Positions 9,751 through 19,000 of a DNA stretch of 59,293 nt are shown here, in pieces; within the stretch, counting starts at the first letter, position 1; the number at the start of each line of letters is the position of its first letter. Both the position numbers and the translations under genes were made by a program. Below the pieces are notes generated by a model that had not been told where the DNA came from, made no database searches, and saw only the letters and a program-made list of their open reading frames with translations. This DNA is from Porticoccus sp041581635. GTDB taxonomy: Bacteria; Pseudomonadota; Gammaproteobacteria; Pseudomonadales; Porticoccaceae. The stretch is taken from positions 1 through 59,293 of the forward strand of contig JBFICW010000013.1 in assembly GCA_041581635.1 (NCBI GenBank). Reading direction: 5' to 3'.

Positions 9751-10236
9751 CTAGCCGTTCTCCTCCAAGGTGCGAATTAAATCTATAAACTCTTGTTTGT
9801 TTCTCTCGCTTAATTCAGACAAGAGCCTGTGTGCCTCGAGAACTCTCTCTCTGGCTTCGTTTTCATCGACAGAAGTAACCGGCAACTCTTTAAAATCATC
9901 AATGCTTTCTGCTGCGCTCTGAACAATATTAAATACATCATCCAGCCCCATAATATCCAGAGTGTGAAATAAGCTCTCATCAGGACAAAAAAGCACCGGC
10001 TTAATATGAAAGTTGGTATTGCAATAGATAGCGAGTTTTGCCAATAAACCCAGTGTTGTACTGTCAACTCCATCGGTATCGATCATATCAATGACCACCT
10101 CAGAAACACCGGCGGAGCTAAATATAGTCTCTATATAGTTATTCAGTGAGGTGCAAAGTGTCACTCGCACATCGCCCACAAGTTTGATTACATTAACACC
10201 GTCGTGCTCAGAGACCAGAATCTTACCGGATTCCAC
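9751..10236 (-). CDS. STAS-domain anti-anti-sigma factor (RssC/HsbA-like)
   Basis: A 161-aa protein starting with GTG directly after the stop of the upstream gene. Residues 1-110 form a STAS domain; VVIDMIDTDGVDSTTLGLL carries the regulatory Ser59/Thr60 that is phosphorylated in SpoIIAA-type antagonists. A Glu-rich helical tail follows. It pairs with the PP2C response regulator at 10237-11412, which would dephosphorylate it and free it to bind an anti-sigma partner. The arrangement resembles HsbR-HsbA and the rssB-rssC genes beside tal and vacJ in pseudomonads. The target pathway (RpoS, FlgM or c-di-GMP) cannot be read from the sequence. Confidence 0.8.
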   Translation of the reverse strand: MESGKILVSEHDGVNVIKLVGDVRVTLCTSLNNYIETIFSSAGVSEVVIDMIDTDGVDSTTLGLLAKLAIYCNTNFHIKPVLFCPDESLFHTLDIMGLDDVFNIVQSAAESIDDFKELPVTSVDENEARERVLEAHRLLSELSERNKQEFIDLIRTLEENG

Positions 10237-11412
10237 TCAATACCCCCTACGTAATGTCAAAACAGTTATATCGTCTGGTGCATCCTTGATCTGATTAATA
10301 CCCAGCCTCTCACAGATATCTTCAATAGAAGTATCAGACTGAGCAATGGTACTCGAAATAAACCGCTCTTTTTCCTTCAGTGTATTACCGGGCAAAATCT
10401 CAAGAACACCATCGGAAACAATAACCATCGCAAATTTTTCTGGCAATGCAATCTCTTCCACTTCCCATGTGCAGTCACTAAAAATACCTACAGGCTTACC
10501 CTTCCCTGGCAATATTCGCACGTCACCATTCGTCACAAAAACAGGCATGGGCATATGTGCAGCAACGGAGTAACGAAGAAGATTGCGCTCCATATCAATA
10601 CAGGCAGAAAATAGCGTCAGATGTTTATCTAGCCCGAGCGCCAACACCTGCTTATTGATATGTTCAATGAAACCCTCAGGAGCCTTGGCCATAGCTTTAA
10701 GATCATTGCGGGTAACGTGGCGGCGAAGAATACTGTTAAGAATGAATTTCAGGAGTACGGTAAGAAAAGCAGAAGAAGCACCATGGCCAGATACATCGGC
10801 CACATATAACACCATGTATCTATCGAATATAACGTGGTAGCCGACAAAGTCACCGCTTAGGTACAGCGATGGTTCAATATGGTGTGCTATTTCGTATTGA
10901 TCGTGAACAAGCGGTGTTGCCGGTAACAAGCTATTCTGAACCTGGCGTCCAGCCATCTGATCCAGCTCTAAAATCCGCAGGCTTTCATGAAGATTACGAT
11001 TGGCCTTTTCTAATTGTTTTCGATATTCGCGATTCTGCACCATCAAACTTTTAAAGTGTGACGCGCGATCTATCGCTTGACGAAAGCGTTCAGCAGAAAA
11101 GGGTTTTATCAGAACATCAGATGCATTGTTGTGGAAAAACTTGGCGACTTCCCTAGGATCAACCTCAGGTAATATTGCCACATAGGCTGTATCGTTATCC
11201 TGAGAAAAAAGGGGGTCAAACTTTTCCTGCATGAACTCGAGAGGAAGATCGACCACCACCACCTCGGGGCGGTCAATCACAATTTTTTCCAGCGCCTTGT
11301 CTGGATCGTCAAACTTTGAAACATGCCACTCAGTACCTTCTAAGTGGCCTTCCAACATTCGACAATTTTCTAAACTGTCGGTAACAATAAACAGTTTGCC
11401 GTTCTTTTCCAT
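10237..11412 (-). CDS. Response regulator with PP2C-type phosphatase output (RssB/HsbR-like)
   Basis: A 391-aa protein with a receiver domain at about 1-120 (phospho-acceptor region VVVVDLP, and SDVLIKPF containing the conserved Lys), a coiled-coil linker (about 120-160) and a SpoIIE/PP2C phosphatase domain (VADVSGHGASSAFLT, VIVSDGVLEIL). It probably acts on the adjacent STAS protein, whose GTG start directly abuts its TGA stop. The product could reset a partner-switching cascade in response to a histidine kinase not found here. Confidence 0.85.
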   Translation of the reverse strand: MEKNGKLFIVTDSLENCRMLEGHLEGTEWHVSKFDDPDKALEKIVIDRPEVVVVDLPLEFMQEKFDPLFSQDNDTAYVAILPEVDPREVAKFFHNNASDVLIKPFSAERFRQAIDRASHFKSLMVQNREYRKQLEKANRNLHESLRILELDQMAGRQVQNSLLPATPLVHDQYEIAHHIEPSLYLSGDFVGYHVIFDRYMVLYVADVSGHGASSAFLTVLLKFILNSILRRHVTRNDLKAMAKAPEGFIEHINKQVLALGLDKHLTLFSACIDMERNLLRYSVAAHMPMPVFVTNGDVRILPGKGKPVGIFSDCTWEVEEIALPEKFAMVIVSDGVLEILPGNTLKEKERFISSTIAQSDTSIEDICERLGINQIKDAPDDITVLTLRRGY

Positions 11413-11508
11413 AGGTTATCCGGGATTGAGCCCCAATAGACTAGAGATTGTCCCCATGTCCAGTTTACGCTCTATCTCAACCCCCGATTATGAATAATGG
11501 GTGGTTAA

Positions 11509-12207
11509 TCATTCGCCATATTCGCCAAAGTCATCCTCGACTTCGCCATCATTCAACAAATATTCACGACGTTGTAAATAAACGTCCCGAATAAAGCTGT
11601 ACTTATCACCTTTGATAAGCTCTTCAGCTTTCAGCAAATCAGCGCGAGTAGAGACGATATCTACACCATAAATGGTATTACGGGTTGGTATGTCATCAAT
11701 TTCATTGACCGGGTTCACCAGGTGATCCACAAATCTGGCTGGAGCATCACGAAGCGTTGATGGGCCAAGCAGAGGCAGAACCACATAAGGGCCATCATTT
11801 ACTCCCCAAACACCCAACGTTTGCCCGAAGTCTTCACCATCGCTCTTAGGCATCCCGAAGTCTTTAGCTACATCAAAGAAGCCCACCAGACCAACGGTTG
11901 TGTTGACCAGAAAACGGCCCGTGTCATTTCCGGCTTGGCTAAATTTGCCTTGCAGTACATCATTCAGCACATTCACGATTTCGCCCAAATTGGAGAACAT
12001 CCTGCTAATGCCATCTTCAACAGGATCTGGTGTAACGGCACGGTAACCTTTAGCTACGGGCTTTAGCGCGTAGGTATCCAGGGTATCGTTAAAAACAAAC
12101 ACCTTACGGTTAAAACCTTCCCATGGATCTTGAGCATTCTCAGTTGAGTCTGCAAAGGCTTGACCTGACATCAATGCGCCAGCCAGCAACAACATGGTCC
12201 ACTTCAT
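11509..12207 (-). CDS. mlaA: MlaA/VacJ family outer-membrane lipid-asymmetry protein
   Basis: A 232-aa protein of the VacJ family, which removes mislocalised phospholipids from the outer leaflet and hands them to the Mla transport system. DPWEGFNRKVFVFND, RFLVNTTVGLVGFFDVA and DFGQTLGVWGVNDGPYVVLP are the conserved family blocks. The N-terminal signal (MKWTMLLLAGALMSGQAFA) lacks a lipobox cysteine, so this copy looks like a signal-peptidase-I protein rather than a lipoprotein, unlike E. coli MlaA. A GGGAG ribosome site precedes the ATG. The Mla ABC genes are not in this window. Confidence 0.92.
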   Translation of the reverse strand: MKWTMLLLAGALMSGQAFADSTENAQDPWEGFNRKVFVFNDTLDTYALKPVAKGYRAVTPDPVEDGISRMFSNLGEIVNVLNDVLQGKFSQAGNDTGRFLVNTTVGLVGFFDVAKDFGMPKSDGEDFGQTLGVWGVNDGPYVVLPLLGPSTLRDAPARFVDHLVNPVNEIDDIPTRNTIYGVDIVSTRADLLKAEELIKGDKYSFIRDVYLQRREYLLNDGEVEDDFGEYGE

Positions 12208-12549
12208 TGGGTTACTCCCTCATTAAGTCTCTGATTATAGCTTTTATGGTTATAGGTATAGTTACTACAAATTTTCGTGATTCTACACGTTCCTGTTTTT
12301 AAGGTATACCGCCAGATCAGCAGGAAATCCCCTCCGCAGTACAGGTATTGATGATTATTTCCAGGTTTAGCTGTTTAACTTTGGCTCTTTGAGCAATTAC
12401 CTGAAAAGTATTTCGTCATAAAACTGACATATAGATAACAGAGAATGCCCACATGGTTCTGATGGGACGGCCCATATTGAGCCTTTTTAACAGCCACCCC
12501 ACGGCTAAAAACTTACTCACAACCCCACGAATAAGGATTGGAGTTAATA
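12208..12549. promoter_or_regulatory. Intergenic region between mlaA and porin, with a PhoB-box candidate at 12413-12430
   Basis: This 342-base gap separates two divergent genes and holds no plausible ORF. TCGTCATAAAACTGACAT at 12413-12430 matches the PhoB box seen upstream of E. coli pst (CTGTCATAAAACTGTCAT) at 15 of 18 positions, with both 7-bp half-sites recognisable. It lies about 120 bases upstream of the porin start on the coding strand. A good ribosome-binding site (GGAG at about 12539-12542) precedes the porin ATG at 12550. Confidence 0.5.
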
Positions 12550-13776
12550 ATGAAACGTACCGCACTTTGCTTAGCTATTACTGCATTATCAGCCAGCCCT
12601 GCTGTGTTCGCTGACACAGACCAGGCTACCCTTAATGAATTAAGAAGTCAGATCGCTGCCTTGACCGAGCGCCTGAATGAAATGGAAGTAAAAACTGAAA
12701 CCACAGCTACGGCTGTAGCCGCCAAGTCTGCCGCCTCATGGGCAGAAAAAATTCAGTGGAGTGGTGATGTCCGTTACCGTTATGAAGAAATGGATAACGA
12801 TGCCAAAAATGATGATCGCCGTCGCAACCGTGTTCGCGCCCGTATCGGCCTGACAGCACAGGTGACTGATGACATCAAAGCGGGTGTTGCTCTGGCAAGT
12901 GGTAGTGATGACCCCGTTTCGAGCAACCAAACACTCGGGGGCGCAGGCTCATCTAAAGGCATCAACTTAGATATGGCCTATATCGACTGGAATTTTGCCG
13001 AAGACACGCACCTGGTTGCGGGTAAAACCAAAAACCCATTCTACCAACCAGCTAAAGACGGTTTGGTCTGGGATGGTGATTACCGTCCAGAGGGTGCACA
13101 CATTGCCTACGACAACGGTACTATTTGGGCTATAGGTTCCTACCACTTCCTGAATAGCGAACAAAAACCAAACAGTAAAGGGTCGGCCGGCAACAGTAAA
13201 GATGACACATCAATGTTTGGTGCACAGCTGGGTTTCCGTGGCAAACTGAGTGATAACCTGAACATTATTACTGGTGCAAGTTACTACCATATCCCAACGG
13301 AAGGTCTCGCCCCCATTCTGGGTGCCGGTGAGAACTTTGGAAACAGTCTCGATATTAGTGGTAACCACTTGTACGACTACGATATGGCACAGGTGTTTGT
13401 TGAGCTGAAAACCAAGTTGGCTGGCCTACCCACTACATTGTTTGCCGACTATGTCACCAATACTGACAGTGATGCAGATGAAGACAGCGGCTACACTATT
13501 GGCGCATCGCTAGGCAAAGTGAAAAATGTCTGGGACTGGGAAGTGGGTTATATGTATGAAGATCTGGAAGCTGACGCCGTATATGGCACGCTCTCAGACT
13601 CAGACTTCGGTGGTGGCGGCACTGATGTTAAAGGTCACAAATTTAAGTTTGGCCTAGGCATCACCAAAAACACCAAAATTGGTCTCACCTACTTTAACAA
13701 CGAATACGGTGACTTTACCGAAGGTAATGAGATCGATTACGACCGACTACAACTCGATCTGCAAACCAAGTTCTAA
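12550..13776 (+). CDS. Putative outer-membrane porin with N-terminal coiled coil
   Basis: A 408-aa protein: signal peptide (MKRTALCLAITALSASPAVFA), a short heptad-type segment (NELRSQIAALTERLNEMEV) like the trimerising coiled coils of some porins, and then alternating beta strands to a C-terminal aromatic residue (LQTKF) as expected for BAM substrates. IQWSGDVRYRYEEMDND and RVRARIGLTAQV are typical of the putative-porin (Porin_5-like) family. I chose the ATG at 12550, after GGAG, over an in-frame TTG at 12538. A PHO-box candidate upstream suggests phosphate-starvation control. Substrate selectivity cannot be read. Confidence 0.85.
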   Translation: MKRTALCLAITALSASPAVFADTDQATLNELRSQIAALTERLNEMEVKTETTATAVAAKSAASWAEKIQWSGDVRYRYEEMDNDAKNDDRRRNRVRARIGLTAQVTDDIKAGVALASGSDDPVSSNQTLGGAGSSKGINLDMAYIDWNFAEDTHLVAGKTKNPFYQPAKDGLVWDGDYRPEGAHIAYDNGTIWAIGSYHFLNSEQKPNSKGSAGNSKDDTSMFGAQLGFRGKLSDNLNIITGASYYHIPTEGLAPILGAGENFGNSLDISGNHLYDYDMAQVFVELKTKLAGLPTTLFADYVTNTDSDADEDSGYTIGASLGKVKNVWDWEVGYMYEDLEADAVYGTLSDSDFGGGGTDVKGHKFKFGLGITKNTKIGLTYFNNEYGDFTEGNEIDYDRLQLDLQTKF

Positions 13777-13801
13777 TAAAAGTCGACGTTAGCAATATAT
13801 G

Positions 13802-13829
13802 AAAAACGGCCCATCTGGGCCGTTTTTTA
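13802..13829 (+). terminator. Rho-independent terminator after the porin (probably bidirectional)
   Basis: AAAACGGCCC and GGGCCGTTTTTT form a perfect GC-rich stem with an ATCT loop. T runs follow on both strands, so it can also stop minus-strand transcription of the RiPP operon ending at 13848. Confidence 0.9.
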
Positions 13830-13847
13830 TGTCTTTAGAAAAGGCCG

Positions 13848-14591
13848 CTAAATCAATATATCGAGTGAATATAACTGGGCGAGAATAGCGGCACCATTGC
13901 CAACTACCGATTCAGGGCTGTTATGCTGAAGCTCATTCGCAATTTGTATCAGCGCATCACGCCCCGTCATGGCCTGGCTTTCAAACAACTGTAGTAACTG
14001 AATGGTGACCGCATTGACTTCCAAAAATTTCACTGCTTGATCACGATTTCGGTACACCACCAGAAAGGTTGGTTCAGCTGGCGGGTGATCGGGCTGAAAA
14101 CCCTCCCCTATCCTGTGTACCGGATATTGGTAGGACAACTTCCAGGCGAGAGGTGAAACCATTGGCACGGTATCAAGCACGTCATCGACAACCCTTTGGT
14201 TCTCAGGAAAGTCTTCTGGCAGTACATCCATGGCTAACTCTACCCATTCATAATGGGCCAACTCGAGCATAAACGGAGGATCATCGGCGTTAGCTTCCCG
14301 CTCCTCCTGCAGGTAACGCAGAAACTCCTGACTTATTTCCAGAAAGTACGGTGTATGACTGCGATGCCGACTGACAAAGTCTCTGACCATTTGATGCCAA
14401 TGTGAATCGTCAAGAATACTTCGTAGAACGGGAAACCCTGTACTCAGAAACGACTCGATATTATTGTAAATAAGATCTCTATAGATATTCATCCGGCGAT
14501 CTTCAATATCTATCGGCGCAGGGTTGACCGATGGATCACGAAGGTGGGCGGCGAATTCAAATTGACTTTGCTGGAAACTCTTGGCTGACAC
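13848..14591 (-). CDS. DUF2063 protein, RiPP modification partner (HvfC/BufC-like)
   Basis: A putative recognition partner of the DUF692 oxidase, with an N-terminal helical DUF2063 domain (FAAHLRDPS, NIYRDLIYNNIESFLSTGFPVL) followed by a winged-helix-like C-terminal part. In related MbnB-MbnC and BufB-BufC pairs the two proteins form a heterodimer that binds the precursor leader. The frame is open further upstream (TTG at 14660, ATG at 14630), but a GTG at 14591 lies one base after the DUF692 stop with GGAG six bases before it, and it gives the expected N-terminus (247 aa). No conserved catalytic residues are expected. Confidence 0.87.
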   Translation of the reverse strand: MSAKSFQQSQFEFAAHLRDPSVNPAPIDIEDRRMNIYRDLIYNNIESFLSTGFPVLRSILDDSHWHQMVRDFVSRHRSHTPYFLEISQEFLRYLQEEREANADDPPFMLELAHYEWVELAMDVLPEDFPENQRVVDDVLDTVPMVSPLAWKLSYQYPVHRIGEGFQPDHPPAEPTFLVVYRNRDQAVKFLEVNAVTIQLLQLFESQAMTGRDALIQIANELQHNSPESVVGNGAAILAQLYSLDILI

Positions 14592-14592
14592 A

Positions 14593-15450
14593 TCAAGCTC
14601 CAATCGCTTTATCGGCTGTCTCAAATCCATATTCAGACTGAACGATTTTAATCTGAGCAACCTCAGCTAATAACTCATCTACTGGGGGGAGATTAAAGTC
14701 TCTCTCAAGCAAGGTAGGCATAACGCCGAACAGTTCGTACGCTTTACCAAGCAATGCCCAAACCGGGTCGATAATGTCTGCACCATGGGTGTCGACCAAT
14801 AGATCTTCAGCTTCAACATAATGACCAGCCATATGGACATAAGCCACACGATTACCCGGCAACCCTTGTAGAAATTGCTCAGCATCGTAGCGGTGATTGA
14901 CGCTGTTCACGTATATATTATTTATATCCAGTAGAAAATCGCAGTCTGACTCCTTTAACACCGCATTGATAAAATCAATTTCAGCCATTTCCTGTTGAGG
15001 TGCTGCGTAATAAGAAACATTTTCTATGGCAATTCGTTGCCCCAAAAAGTCCTGAACTTGCCGAATTCGATCAGCAGTGTAGTGAACGGCTTCTTCAGTA
15101 AAAGGTATTGGCATCAAATCATAGAGATGCCCCGTATCACTGCAAAAACTCAAATGTTCTGAGTAACAACGGATTTGATGCTCAGCTATAAACTGCTTTA
15201 TTTGTGCCAACAAATCAAAATCTAATGGGGCTGGAGAACCAATTGATAGCGACAAACCGTGACAAAGAAATGGAAACCGTTCAGTGTACTGACGAAACTG
15301 CTTGCCAAAACGTCCACCTACATTGATCCAGTTTTCAGGAGCCACTTCCATAAAACCCACTTGGTCAGTGGACACAGAAGACAACGGGCCCATCAGGGCC
15401 CGTCTCAACCCCATTCCCGCGCCGTGCACAGGGAATTGGTTGTTATCCAT
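14593..15450 (-). CDS. DUF692 MNIO family oxidase (HvfB/BufB-like)
   Basis: A 285-aa TIM-barrel multinuclear non-heme iron oxidase of the MbnB/TglH/BufB family. Candidate iron ligands are visible in order: VAPENW, CHGLSLSIG, CYSEHLSF, IAIENVSYY, LLDINNIYVN, YVHMAGH, DTHG and LLERD. Relatives oxidise cysteine residues in a ribosomal peptide to oxazolone/thioamide or thiooxazole groups. The substrate is very probably the Cys-rich peptide encoded 21 bases upstream. The ATG at 15450 has GAGG before it; the frame extends to a TTG at 15462 that I reject. Confidence 0.93.
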   Translation of the reverse strand: MDNNQFPVHGAGMGLRRALMGPLSSVSTDQVGFMEVAPENWINVGGRFGKQFRQYTERFPFLCHGLSLSIGSPAPLDFDLLAQIKQFIAEHQIRCYSEHLSFCSDTGHLYDLMPIPFTEEAVHYTADRIRQVQDFLGQRIAIENVSYYAAPQQEMAEIDFINAVLKESDCDFLLDINNIYVNSVNHRYDAEQFLQGLPGNRVAYVHMAGHYVEAEDLLVDTHGADIIDPVWALLGKAYELFGVMPTLLERDFNLPPVDELLAEVAQIKIVQSEYGFETADKAIGA

Positions 15451-15471
15451 GGGGAACCTCAAAAATATGTA

Positions 15472-15870
15472 TTAGCCTTTTCCACCACAGCTACCTTCTT
15501 TAGAAGACTTGCCCTCACCACAACTCCCCTCTTTAGACGACTTGCCCTCTCCACAACTTCCTTCTTTGGAAGACTTGCCTTCACCGCAACTCCCTTCTTT
15601 AGAAGATTTGGCCTTGTTTTCTCCACATTTACCCTCACCACACTTACCTTCCTTGGCGGCTTTTTTGCTTTCACCGCAACGGCCTTCGCCCTCTGATTTG
15701 GTTGCACCACATTTTCCTTCTCCATGAGAATCAGCCAGGTTGTAACCTGAACTTAGCTCATTAGCCTGAAAAGGATTTTCTGCAGCAGATGCCATTGGTG
15801 CAATTGCAACGGATGCCATAAATGCAGCACCAACTGCTGCCGCCAGTGGTTTGAGGTTATGCTTTGACAT
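15472..15870 (-). CDS. Cys-rich EGKCG-type RiPP precursor (HvfA/bufferin-like)
   Basis: A 132-aa secreted peptide: Sec signal (residues 1 to about 29, ending in APMASA), a conserved linker (ENPFQANELSSGYNLAD) and a low-complexity Gly/Lys/Glu core with eight cysteines at 54, 65, 77, 82, 95, 106, 117 and 128. The first four sit in EGKCG or EGRCG motifs, as in the HvfA family of copper-linked modified peptides. The last four sit in EGSCG within an 11-residue unit (KSSKEGSCGEG) repeated four times. Related operons are induced by copper and sequester it in the periplasm. The usual fourth gene (DoxX) is absent here. Confidence 0.92.
   Translation of the reverse strand: MSKHNLKPLAAAVGAAFMASVAIAPMASAAENPFQANELSSGYNLADSHGEGKCGATKSEGEGRCGESKKAAKEGKCGEGKCGENKAKSSKEGSCGEGKSSKEGSCGEGKSSKEGSCGEGKSSKEGSCGGKG
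15481..15609 (-). repeat. 33-bp tandem coding repeat in the RiPP precursor
   Basis: Four near-identical 33-base units encode KSSKEGSCGEG (residues 88-130). The copies differ mainly at synonymous positions (TTCTTT/CTCTTT, GAAGAC/GACGAC on the plus strand), so the array is not a very recent duplication. Confidence 0.85.
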
Positions 15871-16015
15871 AATGAATCTCCATAAATGATCGTTCTATAT
15901 ATTGTTGAATCGTCCATCCAGACGAAGGTGAATACTATGACCGAGCGTTCCAAATTAAGTTTCAGCCAATAATAAATTTTAAAAACCTCTTGCAAAGGTA
16001 GTGAAACAAAGCTCG
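15871..16015 (-). promoter_or_regulatory. Upstream region of the RiPP operon
   Basis: The 145 bases between hrpA and the precursor gene must contain the operon promoter. An inverted repeat TCGTC-N6-GACGA lies at about 15910-15925, 40-55 bases upstream of the ATG, and the stretch TATATA follows at about 15896-15901. I could not identify a confident sigma-70 or ECF promoter. Confidence 0.3.
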
Positions 16016-19000
16016 TTATAACCCTGACAATTCTGATTTCAGCGCCTGCCAATGTGCCTCAATGCGTTTATCTGAAATTGGAAATACTGTCTTTAGTTGC
16101 TGGGCAAATAAAGACACTCGATACTCCTGTAACATAAACCGATGCAGCCAAATTTCAGATCGTTGCTCTGCAGAGAGTTCATCCCAATGAGGATCATAGT
16201 TAGTCAACCTCTCCTCCAGCTTTTCCAGAATCAAAACCAACTCTCGATCTTTCTGAGGTTGAGAGGGAAGCTTCTCTAACCTCATTAAAATAGCTTTTAA
16301 ATACCGGTGATACTGCTGCAACCAGTACAAAGGAACGAGAGAAAGAAACGTATCTTTAAACAGTAAACTTAACTGATGATTGATATCACTCACCGTATGA
16401 ACAGCAGATATTCCCTGTTTTTTTATCGACTTACGGATCTCGGCCAGCAGGGGTAACCAGGTGGCCAGTAACCGCTCCAGTTCATTGGCGCACGCTACAA
16501 TCTGACCCTTCCCTTCCATCAGCAAAGCCTCGAACGCAGCCTGTGAACGAGGTAGCGGCTTACCGTCGAGAAGCGCTTGAAAATACGCCGCTTTGGTAAT
16601 GCTTTCTATTAGCGTATCTTTACCCGGGAGCCCCGCCGCCTTTAACTGAAGATCCTTACCTTTTAACAATTGCTTACGAAGATATTTAGCAGGTTCAGGT
16701 AATACCAATTGATATAACCTCAGCAATCCATCAACACTTTTATTAGCAGCCACCGTCGGGCTGTCCAATAACTTCAAATCAACGCATTGATTGTTAATAA
16801 CCAATGCTGGATAGGTACGAATAGTTAAATCGTGCTGCTCAATTAAAAAGGCTTCTGGCAGCTCGCCAAAATCCCAGTCCACTAGGTTCTCTCGCTCAAT
16901 TGTATTGTCAGCAGATTGATTCACAGTCTTAGTGACCTGACCCCGGTACTGGGCTTTTAATACCGCCAAGTCCCGACTCATGCTCAATACCTGATTATTC
17001 TCATCCACGAGTTTAATATTCAACTTATAAATATCATCGATATCAACCTGCTGCCAGTTTTCAAGCGTAATATCGATATTTGCATGCCGCTTCAGCTGAT
17101 GCCCAAGCGCTTCTGTCAGCGGTATATCAGAGGGCTTTAATGAGGGCATCGCCTTGTCGACGAAGGTGGGCACAGGAACAAAATATCGCCTGAGCGATTT
17201 GGGCAACCCTTTAACCAAAGCGATACATTTATCTCGCAACATCCCGGGAACCAACCAGTCAAAACGATGGGTCGGCACCTGGTGAATAATGCTGACAGGC
17301 ACGGTAACACTTACGCCGTCTTCCGGGTGCCCAGGTTCAAAATGATAACTTAGCGGGTAGCGGACTCCCTGCCATTCAATATGATTGGGAAACTGGGCTT
17401 CTGTACCTTCGTTTAATTGACGCTGCGCCAACTGCTCGTTAGACATGTACAACAGTCGGGGCTGACTTTTTTCTGCCCGCTTACGCCAATGCTCAAAGCC
17501 TGCCAGATTAATAATATCCGACGGGATAATCTCGTTATAAAATTCAAACAATGCCTGGTCATCAACAAGAATATCTCTACGGCGAATACGCGATTCGATA
17601 TCTTCTATGCTCTGCTGCAGCTCTTTATTATGTTTGAAAAAAGGCCCCTTTCCCTTATATTCACCTTCCACCAATGCTGCTCGAATAAAAATTTCTCGAC
17701 ATAATTTGGGGTCAATTTCGCCATAGGAACAACGACGTTTTTCAACGATCGGCAGGCCATAGAGCGTCTGTTTTTCACAAGCCATTACCTGGCCATTACG
17801 GGCGCTATAATGGGGTTCGCTATAATTCTTTTTCACCAAATGAGCGGCTAGTTTGGTTAACCATTCTGGCTCAATAGCCGCGTTGTGATGACCAAACAGC
17901 CGGGAGGTCTCTATCATTTCGGCAGACATAACCCATTTAGGTGGTTTTTTTTGTATACCGGAGCCCGGAAATAAATGAAATTTACGATTTCGTGCGCCCA
18001 GATACTCTCTATTTTCATGGCGGTAGCCAATGTGCCCTAAAAGCCCGGTTAACAGCGCAGAATGAATGGATTGATAGCTTGCTGGTTGGTGGTTTTCTTT
18101 TAGTTTTAATTCTCGGCAGGCGGTATGCAGTTGGTGGTGCAAGTCTCTCCACTCTCGCATCCGCTGAGGCGACACAAATTGCCGCCGACAATATTTATCA
18201 AATTGATTACGACTTAATTCCTGGCGCTGTTCTTCGAAGTGTCGCCACATATTCAACCATGCAACGAAGTCAGATTCCTTATCCTGCCACTGACGATGTT
18301 TTTCATCGGCTGCTTGCTGCTTGTCTGCTGGACGTTCTCTTGGATCCTGAACACTCAGAGCCGAAACAATAACCATGACTTCTTGCAAAGCCCCTTCCCT
18401 GGTCGCAGCCAATAGCATCCTACCCATTCGAGGATCCACAGGAAGTCGTGATTGCTGCCGACCAATGGCGGTTAATTCACCTCGGGTATTTACCGCCTGC
18501 AACTCTTTTAGAAGGTTGAAGCCATCATTAATTAACCGATTATCCGGTGCATCCACAAAGGAGAAGTCGCGAATATCTCCAATGCGCAAATGCAACATTT
18601 TTAAAATAACGGAAGCCAGATTGGTTCGAATAATTTCCGGATCCGTGAATGCAGGTCGGCTATTAAAGTCAGCTTCACTATAAAGGCGAAAACAAACGCC
18701 TTCGCTGATCCGGCCACAACGCCCCGTTCTTTGGTTGGCGCTCGCTTGTGAAATTGCTTCGATTGGCAAGCGCTGAACTTTCGTGCGATAACTGTAGCGG
18801 CTAATTCGCGCGGTACCCGGATCGATCACATAGCGAATACCCGGCACTGTTAGCGAGGTTTCTGCCACATTAGTGGCCAGCACGACTCTAACACCCTTAT
18901 GGGGTTTAAACACTTTGGTCTGTTCTGCGAGACTTAGTCGAGCGTAGAGAGGAACCACTTCTAAATGAGGCAGCTGTGCCTTGCGAAGTACATTCGCTGT

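Noticed and set aside
15509..15727. Pro/Ser-rich plus-strand ORF opposite the RiPP precursor
   Set aside because: It is the mirror of a repetitive coding region; the minus-strand product has signal peptide, motifs and partner genes.
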